In this document: positions 49,189 through 59,132 of the stretch, one piece after another
Layout: each line of letters starts with the position of its first letter
How positions within the stretch are numbered: position 1 is the first letter of the stretch
NCBI RefSeq assembly: GCF_900115955.1
Contig: NZ_FOYL01000002.1
Span: forward strand, 868,001-932,000
Origin: Lentzea waywayandensis
GTDB lineage: Bacteria > Actinomycetota > Actinomycetes > Mycobacteriales > Pseudonocardiaceae
Direction: 5' to 3'
Length of the DNA: 64,000 bases
Notes under the pieces: model-generated
The model's database searches: none
What the model was told of the DNA's origin: nothing
The model's input: the letters and a program-made list of their open reading frames with translations, nothing else
Program-made: the position numbers and the translations under genes

Positions 49189-51759
49189 ATGAGATCTCAA
49201 CCCCTGCGGCTACTCGCCGCCACCCTGCTCGCGGCGCTGACGGCGACCTCGCTGCACGCCGCGGCCGCGGCGGCGGACTACGAGCGCGTGCTCAACGGAA
49301 CCTTCGACAGCGGCTCCCCCGATCCGTGGTGGAGCGGCGCCGGTGTCACCAACCGGGTCACCGGTGGCGAACTGTGCGCGGCGGTCACCGGTGGCACGGC
49401 GAACCCCTGGGACGCGCTGATCGGCCAGAACGGCGTCCCGTTCGAGAACGGCCAGTCCTACACCTTCTCGTTCGACGCCCACGCCACGACGGCGCAGCCC
49501 GTCACGGCCGCCGCGGGCGAGAGCGTCAGCCCGTACCGCGGGATTGCGAGCCAGCAGTTCACGCTGTCCCCTGACAAGCAACGCTTCTCGTTCACCTTCA
49601 CGTCCACATTGGACTTCCCCGACGCGGGCAACGGCCAGGTCGCGTTCCAGCTGGGCGGACAGCCCTCGGACAACACGATCTGCGTGGACAACGTGTCGCT
49701 GGTCGGCGGCGTGAAGCCGCCCGGTGGCGTCAACCCCAACCCCGCCAAGAAGGTCCAGGTCGACCTGGTGGCGTACGTGCCGGGTCTGCCCAAGCGCGCG
49801 ACCCTCGTGTCCACGGCCACCACGCCACAACCGTGGACTCTCAAGAACTCCGCGGGCACCGCGGTGGCCACCGGTCAAAGCACGCCGAAGGGTGCGGACG
49901 CGACGTCCGGCGACTCGGTGCACCTGATCGACTTCTCGTCGTTCGACACGGCCGGCACCGGCTACACGCTGTCCGTGGGCGAGGACAGCAGCTTCCCGTT
50001 CGACATCTCCGCCGACGCGATCAAGCGGCTGCGCTACGACTCCCTCGCGTTCTTCTACCACCAGCGCAGCGGCACACCGATCGAGGCGCGGTACGTCGGC
50101 GACGAGTACGCGCGCCCGGCCGGTCACGTCAACGTCGCGCCCAACCAGGGTGACGACAACGTGCCGTGCCGCGCCGACCTCGCGTGCGGTTACACGCTCG
50201 ACGTGCGCGGCGGCTGGTACGACGCGGGCGACCACGGCAAGTACGTGGTCAACGGCGGCATCTCGGCCTGGCAGCTGCTCAACTCCTACGAGCGGGCCAC
50301 CCGTGTCGGTGACGCGTCCGCGTTCCGCGACGGCACACTCGCCATCCCGGAGAAGTCCAACGGCGTACCGGACCTCCTCGACGAGGCACGCTGGGAGGTC
50401 GACTTCCTGCTGAAGATGCAGGCGCCCGACGGCATGGCGCACCACAAGATCCACGACGCGAACTGGACCGCCCTGCCCACCCGTCCCGAACTGGACGACC
50501 AGCCGCGCCGCCTGTCCGCGACGAGCACCGCCGCCACGCTGAACCTGGCCGCCGTCGCCGCACAGGCGTCCCGGCTGTGGAAGGGCATCGACGCCACGTA
50601 CTCCGCCACGCTGCTCACGGCGGCCCGCAAGGCCTACGCGGCGGCCAAGGCGAACCCGGCCAAGCTCGCCGACCCGAACGACGGCACCGGCGGTGGCGCG
50701 TACAGCGACGACACCGTGAGCGACGAGTTCTACTGGGCCGCCTCGGAGCTGTTCGCGACCACCGGCGAGAGCGCCTACCGGACCGACGTCACCGCTTCCC
50801 CGCACTACAAGGCGGCGAGCCTGAGCAGGGCGGGCTTCCACTGGGGCGGAACGGCCCCGCTGGGTGACATCACGCTCGCCCTGGCACCCAACGGACTGCC
50901 CGCCGCGGACGTCACGGCGATCAAGGCCGCGTTCGCGACCGTCGCGGACCAGCACCTGACGGCCATGGCCGGAATGGGATACGCCGCGCCGTACGACAAC
51001 AGCACGGCCGGGTACGTCTGGGGCTCGAACTCGTCGGTGTTGAACAACGCCCAGGTGCTCGCGCTGGCCCACGACTTCACCGGCGCCGCGAAGTACCGCG
51101 AAGGGGTCTTCGAGGCGCTGCACTACATCCTCGGCCGCAACCCGCTGAGCACGTCGTACGTGGCGGGCTACGGCGACCAGGCGATGCGCAACGCGCACCA
51201 CCGGTTCTGGGCGAACCAGAACGACCCGACGCTGCCGATCGCGCCGCCCGGCTCGTTGTCCGGCGGTCCGAACAGCGCGCTTCAGGACCCGGTGGCCCAG
51301 CGGCTGCTCGTCGGCTGCCCGCAGCAGAAGTGCTGGGTGGACGACATCGGCGCGTACTCGGTGAACGAGGTGGCGGTGAACTGGAACTCCGCGCTCGCCT
51401 GGGTCTCGGGCTGGGCGGCGGAGAAGTCCGGTACCTCGACGCCGAAGCCGGACTGCGAGGTCGGCTTCACCGCCGGCAGGTGGCCCGACGGTCTGTCGGC
51501 GCAGGTGAAGATCACCAACACCGGCAAGACCGCGTGGACGTCGTGGAAGCTCGGGTTCGCGTTGCCCGGCACCCAGAAGGTCACCGCCGGGTGGTCGGCG
51601 ACGTGGAGCCAGACCGGGCGGGACGTGACGGCGGCCAGCATGCCGTGGAACGGGCGGGTCGAACCCGGCAAGACCGTCCACATCGGATTCAACGGCTCCG
51701 GCACCGGCGCCGACCCGGCCGCCTTCACGATCAACGGGAAGGCCTGCAAGATCGCCTGA
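49189..51759 (+). CDS. Secreted GH9 cellulase: CBM4-Ig-GH9-CBM2
   Basis: 856 residues. Signal peptide about 1-29; CBM4/9-type beta-sandwich (about 30-175, YERVLNGTFDSGSPDPWW); an Ig-like CelD_N domain (about 185-275, VQVDLVAYVPGLPKRATLV); GH9 domain (about 280-750) with GGWYDAGDHGKYVVNGG (Asp pair) and acid Glu in YSVNEVAVNWNSALAW; C-terminal CBM2 (about 758-856, C at CEVGF and CKIA). Theme E1/E2 architecture, expected for cellobiohydrolase or endo-acting GH9. ATG 49189 has GGAG about 11 nt upstream. CebR-type control at 49141 ties it to the ceb importer. A hairpin follows 14 nt after the stop. Confidence 0.94.
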   Translation: MRSQPLRLLAATLLAALTATSLHAAAAAADYERVLNGTFDSGSPDPWWSGAGVTNRVTGGELCAAVTGGTANPWDALIGQNGVPFENGQSYTFSFDAHATTAQPVTAAAGESVSPYRGIASQQFTLSPDKQRFSFTFTSTLDFPDAGNGQVAFQLGGQPSDNTICVDNVSLVGGVKPPGGVNPNPAKKVQVDLVAYVPGLPKRATLVSTATTPQPWTLKNSAGTAVATGQSTPKGADATSGDSVHLIDFSSFDTAGTGYTLSVGEDSSFPFDISADAIKRLRYDSLAFFYHQRSGTPIEARYVGDEYARPAGHVNVAPNQGDDNVPCRADLACGYTLDVRGGWYDAGDHGKYVVNGGISAWQLLNSYERATRVGDASAFRDGTLAIPEKSNGVPDLLDEARWEVDFLLKMQAPDGMAHHKIHDANWTALPTRPELDDQPRRLSATSTAATLNLAAVAAQASRLWKGIDATYSATLLTAARKAYAAAKANPAKLADPNDGTGGGAYSDDTVSDEFYWAASELFATTGESAYRTDVTASPHYKAASLSRAGFHWGGTAPLGDITLALAPNGLPAADVTAIKAAFATVADQHLTAMAGMGYAAPYDNSTAGYVWGSNSSVLNNAQVLALAHDFTGAAKYREGVFEALHYILGRNPLSTSYVAGYGDQAMRNAHHRFWANQNDPTLPIAPPGSLSGGPNSALQDPVAQRLLVGCPQQKCWVDDIGAYSVNEVAVNWNSALAWVSGWAAEKSGTSTPKPDCEVGFTAGRWPDGLSAQVKITNTGKTAWTSWKLGFALPGTQKVTAGWSATWSQTGRDVTAASMPWNGRVEPGKTVHIGFNGSGTGADPAAFTINGKACKIA

Positions 51760-51773
51760 CCCGCACCAGGGAT

Positions 51774-51805
51774 GCGCCCGCTGTCACCTCGGTGGCGGCG
51801 GGCGC
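51774..51805 (+). terminator. Hairpin after second GH9 gene
   Basis: GCGCCCGC (51774-51781) / GCGGGCGC (51798-51805), 8 bp, with CAC/GTG able to close inside the loop. From here to 52062 I see no convincing gene. Confidence 0.55.
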
Positions 51806-52062
51806 TCGGCATTCGTGGTTCGGACGCGGCTTCCCGGCTGCACCATCGCCAGATCACCACCACGCCCGACCACACGGCCGCGGGCGCGAGGGCAAGCCCG
51901 GGAGCGGCACGCGACACCAGCTCTGACATCCCACCCGGAAACTCGACAGGCCCTCAGTCGCCAGGGCACGGCCCGCCGGCGGGACCAAGACCGCCAGGAA
52001 GACGTCCTTCGACCTCGGCAACTTGGGCTGCAAGGCCGCAGGCGCGTGCGCTTTACGGCCTC

Positions 52063-52076
52063 TGTGAGCGCTAACA
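52063..52076. promoter_or_regulatory. LacI-family operator 1 of the ChvE/Ggu-type importer
   Basis: TGTGAGCGCTAACA, one mismatch from the palindrome TGTTAGCGCTAACA. Centre-to-centre distance to the second site is 56 bp. The sequence is clearly different from the CebR-type sites, so another LacI-family repressor, not encoded in this window, should bind it. Confidence 0.6.
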
Positions 52077-52105
52077 GGAACTACCTGCTGTTATCCAGAT
52101 GAAAC

Positions 52106-52133
52106 TTGACGGGCCAGTTGTTAGCGATAACAC
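52106..52133 (+). promoter_or_regulatory. Promoter of the ChvE/Ggu-type sugar importer
   Basis: TTGACG (52106-52111), 16-nt spacer, TAACAC (52128-52133). The -10 is embedded in the second operator. Confidence 0.6.
52119..52132. promoter_or_regulatory. LacI-family operator 2 overlapping the -10
   Basis: TGTTAGCGATAACA, near-perfect palindrome over the -10 box, so bound repressor would exclude RNA polymerase. Confidence 0.65.
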
Positions 52134-52180
52134 TCGCCGCCTACAGCACTGTTGCCTGTCGGTGACATCGAGGAGAAGCA

Positions 52181-53266
52181 ATGAGGCTTGCCAGGATCGC
52201 GGCCACCACCGCACTCGCCGTCACCCTCGCCGCCTGCGGTTCGGCGCAGAAGACGGTCGACCAGCAGACGAGCTCCAGTGAGGGTGCGCTGGTGGGCGTC
52301 ACCATGCCGACGCGGTCGTCCGAACGCTGGATCCACGACGGCGACAACATCAAGAAGGCCCTGGAGGGCAAGGGGTACAAGGTCGACCTCCAGTACGCGG
52401 AGAACGACATCCCCACCCAGGCAAACCAGATCGAGAACCAGATCACCAAGGGCGCCAAGCTCCTGATCGTCGCCTCGATCGACGGCACCGCGATCACCTC
52501 GCAGCTCCAGCAGGCCGCCGACGCGAAGATCCCGGTGATCGCCTACGACCGGCTGATCCGCAAGAGCCCGAACGTCGACTACTACGCCACGTTCGACAAC
52601 TTCAAGGTCGGCGTGGAGCAGGCGAACTCGCTGCTGGCCGGCTTGAAGACGAAGGGCGAGGGCCCGTTCAACGTCGAGCTGTTCGCCGGCTCACCGGACG
52701 ACAACAACGCCACGTTCTTCTTCAACGGCGCCATGTCCGTGCTCCAGCCGCTCGTCGACCAGGGCAAGCTCGTGGTGAAGTCGGGCCAGAAGGACTTCAA
52801 GACCGTCGCGATCCTGCGCTGGGACCCCGCGACCGCGCAGAAGCGCATGGAGGACCTGCTCACCTCGACCTACGGCGGTGCCAAGGTCGACGGCGTCCTG
52901 TCCCCCTACGACGGCATCTCGATCGGCATCCTCTCCGCGCTGCGCAGCGGCGGCTACGGCTCGGCCGGCCAGGCCTACCCGATCGTCACCGGTCAGGACG
53001 CCGAGGTCGCCTCGGTGAAGTCGATCATCGCCGGTGAGCAGTACTCCACGATCCACAAGGACACCCGCCTGCTCGCCGACGTCACGGTGAAGATGGCCGA
53101 CGCGGTGCTCAAGGGCGGCAAGCCCGAGGTCAACAACACCAAGGACTACGACAACGGCAACAAGGTCGTGCCGTCCTTCCTGCTCCAGCCCGTCCCCGTG
53201 GACAAGGCGAACTACCAGAAAGAGCTGATCGACTCCGGTTACTACACCGCCGACCAGCTCAGGTAG
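52181..53266 (+). CDS. chvE: Multiple-sugar-binding lipoprotein (ChvE/XylF-like)
   Basis: 361 residues. Lipoprotein signal with lipobox TLAAC-GSAQ (Cys near 20), then a periplasmic-binding-protein type I (ribose/xylose class) domain: [36 protein letters not shown] and [20 protein letters not shown] are very typical of ChvE and XylF, which bind arabinose, galactose, xylose or glucose. Anchored outside the membrane; feeds the ATPase/permease encoded next. ATG 52181 has GAGGAG about 7 nt upstream. Confidence 0.93.
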   Translation: MRLARIAATTALAVTLAACGSAQKTVDQQTSSSEGALVGVTMPTRSSERWIHDGDNIKKALEGKGYKVDLQYAENDIPTQANQIENQITKGAKLLIVASIDGTAITSQLQQAADAKIPVIAYDRLIRKSPNVDYYATFDNFKVGVEQANSLLAGLKTKGEGPFNVELFAGSPDDNNATFFFNGAMSVLQPLVDQGKLVVKSGQKDFKTVAILRWDPATAQKRMEDLLTSTYGGAKVDGVLSPYDGISIGILSALRSGGYGSAGQAYPIVTGQDAEVASVKSIIAGEQYSTIHKDTRLLADVTVKMADAVLKGGKPEVNNTKDYDNGNKVVPSFLLQPVPVDKANYQKELIDSGYYTADQLR

Positions 53267-53271
53267 GTCCG

Positions 53272-54795
53272 GTGTCCGACGACATCCTGGTGATGCGCGG
53301 CATCACCAAGAGGTTCGCGGGTGTCACCGCGCTGCACGAGGTCTCCCTGACCGTGCGGCGCGGTGAGATCCACGCGATCTGCGGCGAGAACGGCGCGGGC
53401 AAGTCCACGCTGATGAAGGTGCTGTCCGGAGTCCACCCGCACGGCACGTACGACGGCGACATCCTCTTCGAGGGCGAGCCGTGCGCGTTCGACGGCATTC
53501 GCGACAGCGAGCGCCGCGGCATCGTGATCATCCACCAGGAGCTGGCGCTGTGCGGCCAGCTCTCCGTGGCGGAGAACCTGTTCCTGGGCAACGAAAGGGC
53601 CCGGCGCGGGTTCATCGACTGGAACCGCACCAACCACGAGGCCCAGGCGCTCCTCGACCGCGTGGGACTGCGGGCGAACCCGACGGCCCCGGTGAACGAC
53701 CTCGGCGTCGGCAAGCAGCAGCTCGTCGAGATCGCCAAGGCGCTGTCCAAGGAGGTCAGCCTCCTGATCCTGGACGAGCCGACGGCAGCCTTGAACGACG
53801 ACGACTCCCAGCACCTCCTCGACCTGCTCGAGGGCCTGCGGGACGAGGGCATCACCTCGGTGATCATCTCCCACAAACTGGGCGAGGTCACCAGGATCGC
53901 CGACACCGTCACGGTGCTGCGCGACGGGAAGACCATCGAGACGTTGCCCGCCAAGGGTCTCAGCGAGGAACGCATCATCTCCGGCATGGTCGGCCGCGAC
54001 CTCGAGCACCGGTTCCCGCCGCGCACGCCCGACATCGGCGAGGAGGTGCTGCGCATCGAGGACTGGACGGTGCACAGCCCCGCCCAGCCGGACCGGGTGG
54101 TCGTCGACAACGCCACATTGTCGTTGCGGCGCGGGGAGATCGTCGGTCTCGCCGGCCTGATGGGCGCGGGCCGCACCGAGCTCGCGATGAGCGTCTTCGG
54201 CCGTTCGTACGGCGTCGGCATCTCCGGGCGCGTGGTCAAGGACGGCCAGGAGATCGACACGCGCACCGTGCGCGGCGCGATCCGGCACGGCCTCGCGTAC
54301 GTGAGCGAGGACCGCAAGCGGTACGGGCTCAACCTGATCGAGGGCGTGCAGCGCAACGTCTCCGCCGCGGCGCTGGACAAGCTCGCCAATCGCGGGTGGG
54401 TGAACGAGAACGAGGAGTACACCGTCGCGGAACGGTTCCGGAAGTCGATGGGCATCAGGACGGCCGCCGTGTCGACGGTCACCGGCACGTTGTCCGGCGG
54501 CAACCAGCAGAAGGTCGTGCTGGCGAAGTGGATGTTCACCGACCCGGACGTGCTGATCCTCGACGAACCGACGCGCGGCATCGACGTCGGCGCGAAGTAC
54601 GAGATCTACTCGATCATCAACGAGCTCGCCGCCCAAGGCCGTGCGGTGCTGGTGATCTCCTCGGAGCTGCCGGAGCTCCTCGGCCTGTGCGACCGCGTGT
54701 ACGCGCTGTCGGAGGGCCGCATCACCGGCGAGGTCAGCCGCGAAGAGGCCACGCAGGAACGCTTGATGCAGTACATGACGCGAGGACAGAGCTGA
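53272..54795 (+). CDS. gguA: Sugar ABC transporter, double ATPase subunit
   Basis: 507 residues with two fused ABC domains. First: Walker [15 protein letters not shown], signature [15 protein letters not shown], Walker [12 protein letters not shown]. Second: degenerate Walker [13 protein letters not shown], signature [15 protein letters not shown] and Walker [15 protein letters not shown]. This asymmetry is normal for ribose/xylose-class importers (RbsA, XylG, GguA). GTG 53272 lies 5 nt after the binding-protein stop. Hydrolyses ATP on the cytoplasmic side. Confidence 0.95.
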   Translation: MSDDILVMRGITKRFAGVTALHEVSLTVRRGEIHAICGENGAGKSTLMKVLSGVHPHGTYDGDILFEGEPCAFDGIRDSERRGIVIIHQELALCGQLSVAENLFLGNERARRGFIDWNRTNHEAQALLDRVGLRANPTAPVNDLGVGKQQLVEIAKALSKEVSLLILDEPTAALNDDDSQHLLDLLEGLRDEGITSVIISHKLGEVTRIADTVTVLRDGKTIETLPAKGLSEERIISGMVGRDLEHRFPPRTPDIGEEVLRIEDWTVHSPAQPDRVVVDNATLSLRRGEIVGLAGLMGAGRTELAMSVFGRSYGVGISGRVVKDGQEIDTRTVRGAIRHGLAYVSEDRKRYGLNLIEGVQRNVSAAALDKLANRGWVNENEEYTVAERFRKSMGIRTAAVSTVTGTLSGGNQQKVVLAKWMFTDPDVLILDEPTRGIDVGAKYEIYSIINELAAQGRAVLVISSELPELLGLCDRVYALSEGRITGEVSREEATQERLMQYMTRGQS

Positions 54796-56009
54796 TGACC
54801 ACGAAGACCGCGCCCGCTCCCACCGCCGTCCCGCCGGCGCAGTCCCGGCGGTTCTCGATCAACCCGCGGCAGTCGGGCATCTACGTCGCGTTCGCGTTGA
54901 TCGTCGTCCTGTTCGCGGTGCTGACCGACGGCGCATTGCTGCAGCCGCAGAACATCTCGAACATCATCGTGCAGAACTCCTACGTGCTGATCCTCGCGAT
55001 CGGCATGATCCTGGTGATCATCGGCGGGCACATCGACCTGTCGGTGGGCTCGACGGTGGCGCTGACCGGGGCGATCTGCGCGGTGCTGACCGTCCAATGG
55101 GGACTGCCGTGGCCGGTGGCGGTGCTGCTGACGCTGCTCTCGGGCGCGTTGATCGGTGCGGCGCAGGGCTACTGGATCGCGTACTTCGGCATTCCGGCGT
55201 TCATCGTCACGCTGGCGGGCATGCTGGTGTTCCGGGCGCTCACCCTGACGACGCTGGGCAACCAGGGCATCGGTCCGTTCCCCGACGAGATCCGGGCGCT
55301 GGCGAACGGTTTCACGGGCGGCTACCTCGGCAACATCGCTCTCGGCCCGCTCGGCGGCGCCGACCTGGTCAGCCTGCTCGCCGGACTCACGTTCGTGGCC
55401 GGGTTCGCGTTGTCGCAGTGGCGCAAGCGCGCGGCCCGGCTCGGCTACGGCCAGGTCGTCGAGCCGATGCCGGTGTTCATCCTCAAGATCGTCGGCGTCG
55501 GCGTCGTCGTGATGGCGGTCGTGGTGCAGCTCGCCCGGTTCCGCAACCTGCCGTGGGTGCTGGTGCTGCTCGCGGCGCTCGCGCTCGGCTACTCGCTGAT
55601 GGCCGGCAACTCCGTGTTCGGACGGCACATCTACTCGATCGGCGGCAACCTGCAGGCCGCCACGCTGTCCGGCGTGAAGGTCAAGGCCGTCACGTTCTGG
55701 GTGTTCGTCAACATGGGCGCGCTGGCCGCCCTCGCCGGCGTGATCTTCGCCGGCCGGCTCAACCAGGCGGGCCCGACGGCGGGCATGTCGTTCGAGCTGG
55801 ACGCCATCGCGGCCGCGTTCATCGGTGGTGCGGCGGTGCAGGGCGGTGTCGGCAAGGTCGTCGGCGCCATCACCGGCGGCCTGATCATGGGCGTGATCAA
55901 CAACGGCATGTCGCTGATCGGCGCGCCCAGTGAACGCGTGATGCTCGTGAAGGGTCTCGTCCTGCTCGCGGCGGTCGCCTACGACGTCTGGACCAAGCGA
56001 CGCGCCTGA
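54795..56009 (+). CDS. gguB: Sugar ABC transporter permease
   Basis: 404 residues, about ten or more membrane segments of the BPD_transp_2 family (MILVIIGGHIDLSVGSTVAL and GNSVFGRHIYSIGGNLQAA are signatures), length matching XylH/GguB rather than the shorter RbsC. ATG 54795 overlaps the ATPase stop by 1 nt (TGATG). Forms the channel of the importer. Followed after 38 nt by the GH43 gene, probably in the same transcript. Confidence 0.95.
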   Translation: MTTKTAPAPTAVPPAQSRRFSINPRQSGIYVAFALIVVLFAVLTDGALLQPQNISNIIVQNSYVLILAIGMILVIIGGHIDLSVGSTVALTGAICAVLTVQWGLPWPVAVLLTLLSGALIGAAQGYWIAYFGIPAFIVTLAGMLVFRALTLTTLGNQGIGPFPDEIRALANGFTGGYLGNIALGPLGGADLVSLLAGLTFVAGFALSQWRKRAARLGYGQVVEPMPVFILKIVGVGVVVMAVVVQLARFRNLPWVLVLLAALALGYSLMAGNSVFGRHIYSIGGNLQAATLSGVKVKAVTFWVFVNMGALAALAGVIFAGRLNQAGPTAGMSFELDAIAAAFIGGAAVQGGVGKVVGAITGGLIMGVINNGMSLIGAPSERVMLVKGLVLLAAVAYDVWTKRRA

Positions 56010-56047
56010 AGTCCCCTGTCTCCACCCCCGGAAGGCGAACAACAACG

Positions 56048-59000
56048 ATGTTGTCATCCCTGCGCCGTTTCGGCCTCGTGGTGGCCGTGACGGCCGCCCT
56101 GGTCCCCATCACTCCGGCCGCCGCCGAACCGCTCGTGCGGACAGCGGCGAACGCGCTGGAGGTGCCGAACCTCGACGACGTCCGCGGACATCTCACCCTG
56201 CCGGCCACCGGTGCGCACGACACGACCGTCACGTGGAAGTCGTCCAACGGCAAGGTGATCACGGCGACCGGCGAGGTGAGCCGCCCTCCTGCGGGCGGCA
56301 AGCCCACCAAGGTCGTGCTGACGGCGAAGGTGAGCCGCGGGCAGCAGAGCGCCACCCGCGCGCTCACCGCGACCGTCGTCCCGTTGCCCGTCAAGGAACC
56401 GCTGGCGGGCTACAGCTTCTTCTACTTCACCGGCGAAGGCAGCCCGATCGGCGAGCAGATCTACGCCGCCGCCAGCAACGGCAACAACCCGCTGGACTTC
56501 TCCGAGGTCAACGGCGGCCAGCCGGTCCTGAAGTCCAGCCTCGGCGAGCTGGGCGTGCGCGACCCGTTCATCCTGCGCTCCCCCGAGGGGGACAAGTTCT
56601 ACCTGCTGGCCACCGATCTGAAGATCAACGGCGGACGTGGCTGGGACGCGGCGCAGCGCAGCGGCAGCCGGTCGCTGATGGTGTGGGAGTCGACGGACCT
56701 GCGGAACTGGTCGCGCCAGCGCAGCGTCCAGGTCTCACCGCCGACCGCCGGCAACACCTGGGCACCGGAGGCGTTCTGGGACGCCAAGCGCGGCCACTAC
56801 GTCGTCTACTGGGCGTCGAAGCTGTACGCGGAGACCGATCCCGGCCACACCGGCGACAGCTACAACCGGATGATGTACGCGACCACGCGCGACTTCGTGA
56901 CGTTCAGCCCGGCGAAGGTGTGGATCGACCCCGGCTACTCGGTCATCGACTCGACGGTCATCGAGCACAACGGCACCTACTACCGCTACACCAAGGACGA
57001 ACGGAACAACTCGTCGTCCTCGCCGTGCAGCAAGTACATCACCGCCGAGAAGTCGACGGATCTGCTGAACCCGAAGTACGACTTCGTCGCCGAGTGCATC
57101 GGCAAGGCCACCTCGACCAGTCCGGGGCTGAGCGCCGGTGAGGGCCCGACCGGGTTCAAGTCCAACACCGAGGACAAGTGGTACCTCTTCATCGACGAGT
57201 ACGGCGGCCGCGGCTACGTGCCGTTCGAGACGACCGACCTCGCCTCCGGGAAGTGGACGATGTCCACGGGCGCCCGTCTGCCCACCTCTCCGCGCCACGG
57301 CACGGTGCTTCCGGTGACCCAGGCCGAGCTGACCCGGCTCACCGCTCCCCCGGCGCCGGTGAAGGCCGACAGCAAGGGCCTCGTCGCGCACTGGCCGCTC
57401 AACGGTTCCGCCGCGGACGCCACCGGCCACGGCTACGACGGCGTGCTCGCCGGCGACGCCACGTGGTCCGAGGGATCCCTGTCGCTCAAGGGCGGGCACG
57501 TCCAACTGCCGAACAACATGCTGACCGGCGCTCCGGCCGCCACGATCTCCGCCGACGTGCTGGTGGATCCGGCCCAGCAGACGCCGTACTTCCTCTACGG
57601 CTTCGGCAACACCGCGCCGAACGGCGTCGGCAACGGCTACCTGTTCAGCACCGGTGACGGCTACCGCGGCGCGATCGCGACCGGCAACTGGACGACTGAG
57701 CAGGGCGTGAACTCCGGTCGCGCGCTGCCGCGCGGCGTCTGGAAGAACGTCACCCTGACCGTCGGCAACGGCGTGGAGGTGCTCTACCTCGACGGCGTCG
57801 AAGTGGCGCGCAACACCGCTGTCTCCATCAAGCCGTCCGACATCGGCGGTGGGATCACGGCGGCCAACTACCTCGGCAGATCGGTCTACGCGGCGGACAG
57901 GACCTTCCAGGGCAGGATGAAGGACGTCCGGCTCTACAACCGGGCGCTCGCGAGCACCGAGGTGGCCGCGCTGCCGTTCAACGCGACCCTGATCCGGTCG
58001 GTCGCGCACGACTCGCTCAAGGCGCCCGCGGTCATCGAACCCGGCAGCGTGGTGCTTCCCGTGCGACCGGGTACCGACCTGCGGCGGGTCCAGCTCGACT
58101 TCGGACTCGCTCCTGGCGCCTCCATCACGCCCAGCGGCCCGGTCGATCTGCGCAAGCCGAGGCAGTTCACCGTGAGGCTGGGCCGCGAGAGTCGCGTGTG
58201 GACGGTCGAGGCCCACGAGATGCGCAGCCCCGTGCTGCCCGGTCTCAACGCCGATCCGAACATCGTCGCGTTCGGCGACACCTACTACATCTACGCGACC
58301 ACGGACGGCTTCGACGGCTGGAGCGGCACGAAGTTCTCCGCCTGGTCGTCGAAGAACCTGGTCGACTGGAAGGACGAGGGCGTCATCCTCGACCTCGGTC
58401 CCGGCGTGAGCTGGGCGGACCGCAACGCGTGGGCGCCGACCATCGTCGAACGCGGCGGGAAGTACTACTTCTACTTCTGCGCCGAGGCCAAGATCGGCGT
58501 CGCGGTGAGCGACTCCCCGACCGGCCCGTTCGTCGACTCCGGTCAGCCGCTGATCGCCCGCAACCCCACCGGCGGCCAGGCCATCGACCCTGCCGTCTTC
58601 GTCGACCGCTCAGGGCAGGCGTACCTCTACTGGGGCAACGGTGAGGCCTACGTCGTTCCGCTCAACAGTGACATGATCTCCTACGACCCGGCCAAGATCA
58701 CCCGCCTCACCGGGCTGACGGACTTCCGGGAGGGCCTGTTCATGGTGGAGCGCAAGGGCACGTACTACCTGAGCTGGTCGATCGACGACACCCGCAGCGA
58801 GGACTACCGCGTCGCCTACGCGACCGCGCCCAGCCCCACCGGCCCGTTCACGAACCGCGGCCTGATCCTGAGCAAGGACGTGAAGCTCGGGATCAAGGGC
58901 ACCGGGCACAGCTCGATGCTCCAGGTACCGGGCACCGACGACTGGTACGTCGTCTACCACCGCTTCGCCATCCCCGGCGGGGACGGCACGCACCGCGAGA

Positions 59001-59119
59001 CCACGATCGACAGGATGAGGTTCGACCGCGACGGCTCCATCGTCCCGATCAAGCCGACCCTGGAAAGCGTCGCACCACAACGGATCCGGCCGCAGCACTG
59101 CCGCGCCCTGGTCGACTGA
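56048..59119 (+). CDS. Secreted double GH43 glycosidase with LamG domain
   Basis: 1023 residues. Signal peptide 1-26 (PAAAE); an atrophied bacterial Ig-like domain (about 35-115, DTTVTWKSSNGKVIT); first GH43 five-bladed propeller (about 120-430, catalytic Asp in GVRDPFIL, IDSTVIEHNGTYYRY); a LamG/concanavalin-like domain (about 445-650, GLVAHWPLNGSAADATGHGY); a short beta linker; second GH43 propeller (about 725-1010) with PGLNADPNIVAF (base Asp) and YRVAYATA. GH43 enzymes release arabinose or xylose, or cut arabinan. Two catalytic domains in one chain suggest combined debranching and chain cleavage. Placed right behind the pentose-type importer, it probably supplies its substrate. Confidence 0.9.
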   Translation: MLSSLRRFGLVVAVTAALVPITPAAAEPLVRTAANALEVPNLDDVRGHLTLPATGAHDTTVTWKSSNGKVITATGEVSRPPAGGKPTKVVLTAKVSRGQQSATRALTATVVPLPVKEPLAGYSFFYFTGEGSPIGEQIYAAASNGNNPLDFSEVNGGQPVLKSSLGELGVRDPFILRSPEGDKFYLLATDLKINGGRGWDAAQRSGSRSLMVWESTDLRNWSRQRSVQVSPPTAGNTWAPEAFWDAKRGHYVVYWASKLYAETDPGHTGDSYNRMMYATTRDFVTFSPAKVWIDPGYSVIDSTVIEHNGTYYRYTKDERNNSSSSPCSKYITAEKSTDLLNPKYDFVAECIGKATSTSPGLSAGEGPTGFKSNTEDKWYLFIDEYGGRGYVPFETTDLASGKWTMSTGARLPTSPRHGTVLPVTQAELTRLTAPPAPVKADSKGLVAHWPLNGSAADATGHGYDGVLAGDATWSEGSLSLKGGHVQLPNNMLTGAPAATISADVLVDPAQQTPYFLYGFGNTAPNGVGNGYLFSTGDGYRGAIATGNWTTEQGVNSGRALPRGVWKNVTLTVGNGVEVLYLDGVEVARNTAVSIKPSDIGGGITAANYLGRSVYAADRTFQGRMKDVRLYNRALASTEVAALPFNATLIRSVAHDSLKAPAVIEPGSVVLPVRPGTDLRRVQLDFGLAPGASITPSGPVDLRKPRQFTVRLGRESRVWTVEAHEMRSPVLPGLNADPNIVAFGDTYYIYATTDGFDGWSGTKFSAWSSKNLVDWKDEGVILDLGPGVSWADRNAWAPTIVERGGKYYFYFCAEAKIGVAVSDSPTGPFVDSGQPLIARNPTGGQAIDPAVFVDRSGQAYLYWGNGEAYVVPLNSDMISYDPAKITRLTGLTDFREGLFMVERKGTYYLSWSIDDTRSEDYRVAYATAPSPTGPFTNRGLILSKDVKLGIKGTGHSSMLQVPGTDDWYVVYHRFAIPGGDGTHRETTIDRMRFDRDGSIVPIKPTLESVAPQRIRPQHCRALVD

Positions 59120-59132
59120 CACGAGGAGTTCG

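Noticed and set aside
51806..52062. Possible gene remnant before the ChvE/Ggu-type operon
   Set aside because: Short open frames such as the one ending ...GNLGCKAAGACALRPL have no start signals and no recognisable family; I see only a terminator at its left and operators at its right.
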